From positions 1 through 8,908 of the forward strand of contig DATLAN010000260.1 of assembly GCA_035527455.1 (NCBI GenBank): a stretch of 8,908 bases of DNA, written 5' to 3'. This DNA comes from DATLAN01 sp035527455 (lineage in GTDB: Bacteria > Planctomycetota > Planctomycetia > Pirellulales > Thermoguttaceae). Shown here one piece after another: positions 5,116 to 8,908 of this stretch. The position numbers and the translations under genes were made by a program. Position 1 is the stretch's first letter. Every line of letters begins with the position of its first letter. Below the pieces are notes generated by a model. It did no database searches and had not been told where the DNA came from. It saw only the letters and a program-made list of their open reading frames with translations.

Positions 5116-6573
5116 TTAGTGCTCGAACGCGTCGACCATGAACGTGGCGTTGTCGGCCACGTCGAACATCGGACGGAAGGGGCTTTTCAGCGCACTTCGG
5201 GCGGGCTGTCCGATATACCACACCAACTGGATGTTCAGTCCCCAGGATTCCTCGACTTGGCCTTGGGGCCCGCGGCCTTGGCGGGGGATCAGGTAGTTGA
5301 TGCGGTTTTCCAGGACCCAGCCTCCGCCGATGGGGGCGTGAAGGTCGGCGCCGAGCAGCGCGTCGCCTTCGCCGGTGAACCCGACCCAAAATCGCCCGTC
5401 CCGGCTGTCGCCCAAATGACGGCGATAGTAGAAGGCGAACATGTCGGTCGGTTTCAGATCCAACTGGGTCTGGGCATCGAGGAAGACGTTGTCGTTTCCG
5501 GCTCCAAAGGCGCCGAAGAAGCCGATCTCTCGCGTGGCGTCGAGCGAAACGTGCCCGAGTTCGGCGCGGATTTGCGTCAGATCGAACCGTTCGTAGTAGA
5601 CGTCGCGCATCAGGTCGAACGCCACGCCCCATTGCCATCCCCCGCACGGTGCCCGGCGGAAGAGGCCGGCGGTCAGGAAGAACTGGTCGCGGTCGCCGCG
5701 CCGCGCGCCGTTGACCTGGTCGCCCGAGAAGTTGCTATGCACGGCGGCGAAACCGACTTGATATCCGACCGGCGCGACGCCGCCGATCGGGCCGCCGTAG
5801 TTGATGCCTTCGTGCAGTCCGAAATTCCCGTTGAGGCCGCGGTCGATGGGCCCTTTGAACCCGTGCATGCCGGCGAACAGCGACAGGTCGCGCGCCCACC
5901 ACGCCGACCGCAAACGCTCAAAACACATGCCGCAGGGATCGCAGGATCCACCGTAGACATACCCGTTACCGCCGTATCCGCCGCAATCTGCGCAAGCGTC
6001 GTCACCGCAGCTTGTGCAGCCCGGTTCGATCACGTAGTCGTCCAGCAGTTCCGGCTCGTCGAACATATAAGCCTCGTCCGGCAAAATGCGGTCCGGCGAT
6101 GCGGCGCCCTGGAATACCTGACCCGGTGGCGTCTCGACCATTTCCGGATCGGTCTGGACTATCGTGGAGACGACTCTGGCACGCGTATTGGGCCGGGTGA
6201 CGAAGGCGGTAGGGTTCACTTCGGCGGCGTCTTCCGTCGCTGCCGGGATCCTGGAGGCCGTCTTTGGCGCCCCCCAGCGCAGCGCCATGCCCTCAGGTTC
6301 GCGTTCGTTGCTGACGGGGGGGCGATCAGAAACGGTTCTCGCCGGAGCCGAAGCGTGAAGGACCTGTGGACGATGTGCCGTGCGGTATTGCGGTTCCGGG
6401 TGGGACACCTGTTGCTCGTGTGGCGGGGTTTTCGGCTGCCACTGGTCTTGGCCGGGCGTTTCCCCGAGAATGAAACCCTTCAGATTGACCTGAGCCTTCA
6501 CGTTGTCGCAGACGACCAGCAGGACCGCCGCGGCGACCAGGGCACTGATGAGCGGTAGATTGCTCGATTTCAT
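5116..6573 (-). CDS. Secreted Cys-rich beta-barrel-like protein (planctomycete type)
   Basis: A 485-residue predicted exported protein. The signal peptide is MKSSNLPLIS, a hydrophobic core about 9-22, and cleavage after VKA27. Residues about 28-175 are low-complexity, Pro/Glu-rich and probably a disordered linker. A Cys cluster follows with Cys186, 189, 194, 197, 211, 214 and 217 in CxxC-like spacing among Gly/Tyr/Asp. From about 225 to the end there is an alternating aromatic/Gly pattern (DLSLFAGMHGFKGP, GFAAVHSNF, FAFYYRRHLG, FWVGFTGEGDALLG, WGLNIQLVWYIG) that looks like outer-membrane beta-strands. I recall similar planctomycete proteins grouped under a DUF (possibly DUF6666), which is not certain. 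The C-terminus (VDAFEH) lacks the usual terminal aromatic of porins. ATG 6573 is preceded by GAGGT 8 nt upstream (6586-6582). A role as an envelope porin or structural wall protein is inference. Confidence 0.78.
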   Translation of the reverse strand: MKSSNLPLISALVAAAVLLVVCDNVKAQVNLKGFILGETPGQDQWQPKTPPHEQQVSHPEPQYRTAHRPQVLHASAPARTVSDRPPVSNEREPEGMALRWGAPKTASRIPAATEDAAEVNPTAFVTRPNTRARVVSTIVQTDPEMVETPPGQVFQGAASPDRILPDEAYMFDEPELLDDYVIEPGCTSCGDDACADCGGYGGNGYVYGGSCDPCGMCFERLRSAWWARDLSLFAGMHGFKGPIDRGLNGNFGLHEGINYGGPIGGVAPVGYQVGFAAVHSNFSGDQVNGARRGDRDQFFLTAGLFRRAPCGGWQWGVAFDLMRDVYYERFDLTQIRAELGHVSLDATREIGFFGAFGAGNDNVFLDAQTQLDLKPTDMFAFYYRRHLGDSRDGRFWVGFTGEGDALLGADLHAPIGGGWVLENRINYLIPRQGRGPQGQVEESWGLNIQLVWYIGQPARSALKSPFRPMFDVADNATFMVDAFEH

Positions 6574-6656
6574 AGGGGCTTACCTCAGAATAGGGGGTAT
6601 CGCCGGCGGACCTTCCGCGTGAAGGGCTCGGCGGGAGGAATATCGGCTTTGCCTAG

Positions 6657-6692
6657 CCGGAACTTCCGGAAAAGTCGAAATAATCGGAAAAG
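6657..6692. repeat. Four degenerate 9-bp tandem units upstream of the barrel gene
   Basis: CCGGAACTT, CCGGAAAAG, TCGAAATAA and TCGGAAAAG follow one another without gaps. Units two and four are nearly identical and lie 18 bp apart, about two helical turns. The tract sits 84-119 bp upstream of ATG 6573, a suitable place for regulator binding, but no known operator is matched. Confidence 0.5.
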
Positions 6693-6736
6693 ACTACCTA
6701 GATTACGCATGCCGCCAGAGCAGACAGCCGGCAAAT

Positions 6737-6813
6737 AGTAGCCGTCTTGCTCCGCAAGACGAAGCTCCATCGCGCGCAGACAAAGCTTCATCTCGCGGAG
6801 CGAGATGGCTACT
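6737..6813. repeat. Paired-hairpin dispersed repeat, copy 2 (long form)
   Basis: The left arm 6737-6761 and right arm 6789-6813 are inverted copies with the same AGTAGCC/GGCTACT ends as copy 1. The left stem is CGTCTTGC-TCC-GCAAGACG. The right arm, read on the other strand, is identical to the 25-bp left arm of copy 1. The 27-bp centre (6762-6788) starts with AAGCT and ends with AGCTT and may be a decayed third hairpin; copy 1 has only 6 bp there. The element lies in the divergent gap between the barrel gene and dus, 37 bp before the dus start. Confidence 0.9.
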
Positions 6814-6850
6814 ATGGGGAAGCCTGCCTGCCAACAAGGGCCGTGGGGCG

Positions 6851-7855
6851 ATGAGCCAAAACCTCCCCAAACTCCGCATCGGGCCGGTCGATATCGACTT
6901 TCCCGTGGTGCAGGCTGCCCTGTCGGGCTACAGCGACTGGCCGATGCGGGTGATCGCGCGGCGTTTGGGCGCTCCGTACACACTCGCCGAAGTGATGCTC
7001 GACCAGTTCATCCTCAACGTGAGCAAGGGTCGCAAGGCGGGGCGTTACATCCGCGTGACCGACGAGGAGCATCCGTGCGGCGCCCAGTTGATGGGGGCCG
7101 AGGGCGAGCAATTTGCCTCTGCCGCCGTCAAACTGGTCGAAGCCGGGTTCGACGTGATCGACCTGAACTTCGCCTGCCCGGTCAAGAAGGTCTTGGGCAA
7201 ACGCCGCGGCGGCTATCTGCTGGGCGTGCCGGAGCAGGCGCTGGAGATCGTGGCTCGGGTCCGCGACGCCCTGCCGCCGGAGGTGCCGGTGACGGTCAAG
7301 ATGCGCCGCGGCCTGGACGACAGCGAAACGAGCCGCGAGGATTTTTTTACGATCTTCGACGGCGCGTTCCGCCTGGGCGCGGCGGCGATTACGGTTCACG
7401 GCCGCACCGTGCGGCAGCGCTACGAAGGGGCCAGTTCGTGGGAGTTCGTCCGCGAAGTCAAACGCCACGCCGGGCAGCGCACCGTGCTGGGCAGCGGCGA
7501 CCTGTTCACCGCGCAGGATTGCCTCGACATGATGGCCCGGACGGGCGTCGACGGCGTGACGGCCGCCCGGGGCGCGATCGGCAATCCGTGGATCTTCGCC
7601 CAAGCTCGAGCCTTGGCCGCCGGCCGCCCTGTTCCAACACCCGGTCTGCAGGAGCAACGCGAGATCCTCGCCGAGCATTACCGGCTGGCCGAGGAGATTT
7701 ACGGGCCGCAGCGCGCGTGCCGCGTGATGCGGAAATTCGGCATCAAGTACTCCCGGCTCCACCCCCGCGGCGAAGAACTCCGCGACGCATTCACCGTGGT
7801 CAAAAGCGCGGACCAGTGGCAGGCGGTGCTGGAGGAATGGTACGCGGACAAGTAG
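6851..7855 (+). CDS. dus: tRNA-dihydrouridine synthase (DusB-like)
   Basis: A 334-residue cytoplasmic FMN enzyme that reduces specific uridines in tRNA to dihydrouridine with NADPH. Motifs in order: QAALSGYSDWPMR (FMN-site start, about 21-33), AEVML at 46-50, CGAQLMG at 76-82, and DLNFACPVKK with the catalytic Cys109. Then come TVKMRRG with Lys150, VHGRT with His183, LGSGDLF at 213-219 and AARGAIGNPWIF at 238-249. The C-terminal helical domain, from about 262, would bind tRNA. The length is normal for the family. GSGD replaces the more common GNGD and ACP replaces GCP, both mild changes. ATG 6851 gives the expected N-terminus; there is only a weak AAGGG about 11 nt upstream. It is followed by a palindromic element rather than a clear terminator. 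The exact Dus subclass and target position cannot be told from sequence alone. Confidence 0.93.
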   Translation: MSQNLPKLRIGPVDIDFPVVQAALSGYSDWPMRVIARRLGAPYTLAEVMLDQFILNVSKGRKAGRYIRVTDEEHPCGAQLMGAEGEQFASAAVKLVEAGFDVIDLNFACPVKKVLGKRRGGYLLGVPEQALEIVARVRDALPPEVPVTVKMRRGLDDSETSREDFFTIFDGAFRLGAAAITVHGRTVRQRYEGASSWEFVREVKRHAGQRTVLGSGDLFTAQDCLDMMARTGVDGVTAARGAIGNPWIFAQARALAAGRPVPTPGLQEQREILAEHYRLAEEIYGPQRACRVMRKFGIKYSRLHPRGEELRDAFTVVKSADQWQAVLEEWYADK

Positions 7856-7885
7856 TCTATTGAAGATCCGCACACTGTACTACTA

Positions 7886-8030
7886 AGGTTCCGCGCAGAA
7901 ATAACCTGTACATTTTTCAGCGAGGGTGGCACGCCCTGAGGAACGAAGGGCGTGGAAAACCTGCCAAACCACGCCCTTCGTTCCTCAGGGCGTGCCACCC
8001 AATTGGACAGGTTATTTCTGCGCGGAACCT
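7886..8030. repeat. 145-bp nested palindromic element
   Basis: The outer arms 7886-7909 and 8007-8030 are a perfect 24-bp inverted repeat with ends AGGTTCC/GGAACCT. The inner arms 7924-7955 and 7969-8000 are a perfect 32-bp inverted repeat around a 13-nt centre. The linkers between outer and inner arms are 14 and 6 bp. Each inner arm also folds on itself as CACGCCCT, a 9-nt loop, then AGGGCGTG. There is no coding capacity of note and no clear target-site duplication at the edges. It fills most of the gap between dus and the permease gene, ending 24 bp before the permease ATG. It looks like a non-autonomous mobile palindrome or BIME/MITE-like element. A read-through RNA would form a very stable hairpin. 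Confidence 0.92.
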
Positions 8031-8054
8031 AACTGACAACTGAGAACTTCCCCC

Positions 8055-8908
8055 ATGCACGCTCCCCAGCCGCCAACTTCCTCTCTCCCTTCCGGCAGGC
8101 TGGTTGGCCGGCTTTGGGTTCTGGCGGCCGCCTTGATGTGGAGTTCCTGCGGGCTGTTCGTCAAGCTGGGGGCGTTCGACGACTGGTCCGAGTCGGCCCG
8201 CGGCCCGTTGCTGGCGTTTTGGCGGGCGTTTTTCGCGGCGCTGGTCCTCTGGCCGGCGGTGCGACGCCCGAGATGGAACGTCCAGCTCGTGCCGCTGACT
8301 TTCTGCTTCGCGGTGATGAGCGTCACGTACCTGACCGCGATCGTCCGGACCACGGCGGCCAACGCGGTCTGGCTTCAGGCCACGTCGCCCTGGTGGGTGT
8401 TCCTGCTCTCGGTGTTGCTGTTTCGCGAGCCGGTGGTCCGCCGCGATCTGATCCCGCTCTGCTTCGGAGCGCTGGGCGTGGGGACGATCCTTTGGTTCGA
8501 GGTGCAAGGAGAGGACGTGCTGGGGGTGGCCTGCGGATTGGCGTCCGGCGCGACGTTCGGCAGCGTGTTGATCTTCATGCGCCGTCTGCGCACGGAGAGT
8601 TCTCCCTGGCTGATGGCGCTTTGCCACTCGGTGGTCGCGTTGATGATGTTGCCCTGGGTGATCTGGATCGGCATCCGGCCTTCGCTGCTCCAAGTAGCCG
8701 TGCTGGCCGCGTTCGGCGCCCTGCAGATGGCGATCCCTTACCTCTTCATGATGCGCGGACTGCGCTTCATCAGCAGCCAGGAGGCCGTGGCGATCGGCCT
8801 GCTCGAGCCGACGCTGATGCCGCTGTGGGTGTTCTTGGTCGGACGGGAAACGCCCGCATGGTGGACCATCCTCGGGGCCGCGCTGATTTTGACGGGGCTG
8901 GCGCTGCG
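8055..8908 (+). CDS. EamA/DMT-superfamily permease (3' end outside window)
   Basis: The frame is open from ATG 8055 to the window edge, 284 full codons, with no stop. An in-frame TGA at 8034-8036 limits the start, and GAGAA about 8 nt upstream is a weak Shine-Dalgarno. The protein is very hydrophobic, with about ten membrane spans expected. It has two EamA halves, about residues 20-145 and 155-284. Recognisable pieces are LAAALMWSSCGLFVKLG (span 1), AFWRAFFAALVLWPAV (span 2), TTAANAVWLQATSPWWVFLL (spans 3-4) and LEPTLMPLWVFLVGRETP followed by a GAALILTG helix, the typical end of the second EamA repeat. It is nearly complete, since the family is usually 280-310 residues. DMT permeases export or import small metabolites such as amino acids or sugars; the substrate is not predictable here. 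Confidence 0.88.
   Translation, partial: MHAPQPPTSSLPSGRLVGRLWVLAAALMWSSCGLFVKLGAFDDWSESARGPLLAFWRAFFAALVLWPAVRRPRWNVQLVPLTFCFAVMSVTYLTAIVRTTAANAVWLQATSPWWVFLLSVLLFREPVVRRDLIPLCFGALGVGTILWFEVQGEDVLGVACGLASGATFGSVLIFMRRLRTESSPWLMALCHSVVALMMLPWVIWIGIRPSLLQVAVLAAFGALQMAIPYLFMMRGLRFISSQEAVAIGLLEPTLMPLWVFLVGRETPAWWTILGAALILTGLAL

Noticed and set aside
4960..6558. A 532-codon plus-strand frame opposite the barrel gene
   Set aside because: It is antisense to a gene with a clear signal peptide and Shine-Dalgarno site, and its own product has no recognisable features.
2731..6813. The two paired-hairpin copies as part of a CRISPR array or as ends of one composite transposon
   Set aside because: There are only two copies 4 kb apart with no regular spacing or spacers. 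The genes between them are ordinary chromosomal genes with no transposase.
6585..6983. A minus-strand frame reading SLREM...LRLAEQDGY through the repeat
   Set aside because: The peptide is the translation of the paired-hairpin repeat, and a closely similar one appears at the other copy. It is a repeat artefact, not a conserved protein.
6812..7873. A long minus-strand frame opposite dus
   Set aside because: Dus motifs on the plus strand are unambiguous; the antisense product is His/Ala/Arg-rich without motifs.
7886..8030. The nested palindrome as an ordinary rho-independent terminator of dus
   Set aside because: It is far longer than a terminator, has no T-run after the stem on either strand, and its nested perfect arms point to a mobile or structural element.
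7881..8036. Target-site duplication around the nested palindrome
   Set aside because: Short CTA/TA matches at the edges can be read several ways and overlap the repeat ends, so no duplication can be claimed.

Overview
The window is GC-rich bacterial DNA and looks like a chromosome segment of a planctomycete, probably of the Pirellulales type. This is inferred from gene families, not from a marker gene. The evidence is a secreted FG-GAP propeller, a secreted tandem trypsin-like/PDZ protease with a Lys/Glu tail, a Cys-rich secreted beta-barrel-like protein, weak or absent Shine-Dalgarno sites, and dispersed paired-hairpin repeats in the gaps.

Layout. Positions 1-542 (+) hold the end of a thiamine-phosphate synthase gene (thiE). 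Facing it is a leftward cluster. In transcription order it has a secreted two-domain serine protease (4725 to 2782), an FG-GAP/VCBS propeller (2739 or 2700 to 1438), an 88-residue helical protein (1453 to 1187) and a small nucleotidyltransferase (1197 to 604). The last three genes overlap each other by 11-16 nt. Upstream lies a 390-bp gap with two inverted G-rich tracts and a short hairpin, then a leftward gene for a secreted Cys-rich barrel-like protein (6573 to 5116). A divergent 277-bp gap follows. To the right are a rightward tRNA-dihydrouridine synthase gene (6851-7855), a 145-bp nested palindrome (7886-8030) and a rightward EamA/DMT-family permease gene (8055 to the window end, no stop reached).

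How the parts relate. thiE, dus and the permease look like ordinary housekeeping or transport genes. The protease, propeller and barrel are predicted to be exported and would act in or beyond the periplasm. The 88-aa/nucleotidyltransferase pair is predicted to be cytoplasmic. It is the best candidate for a little-described two-component module, with the layout of a toxin-antitoxin or AbiE-like unit, but no function is shown by the sequence.

The most striking non-coding signal is the paired-hairpin repeats. One family occurs twice (2731-2786 and 6737-6813), and base changes between its arms are compensated within each hairpin stem. A second, unrelated family (7886-8030) has the same logic of two mirror-image hairpins, here enclosed in an outer 24-bp inverted repeat. 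This resembles REP/BIME-type elements. No transposase, CRISPR array, rRNA or tRNA gene was seen.
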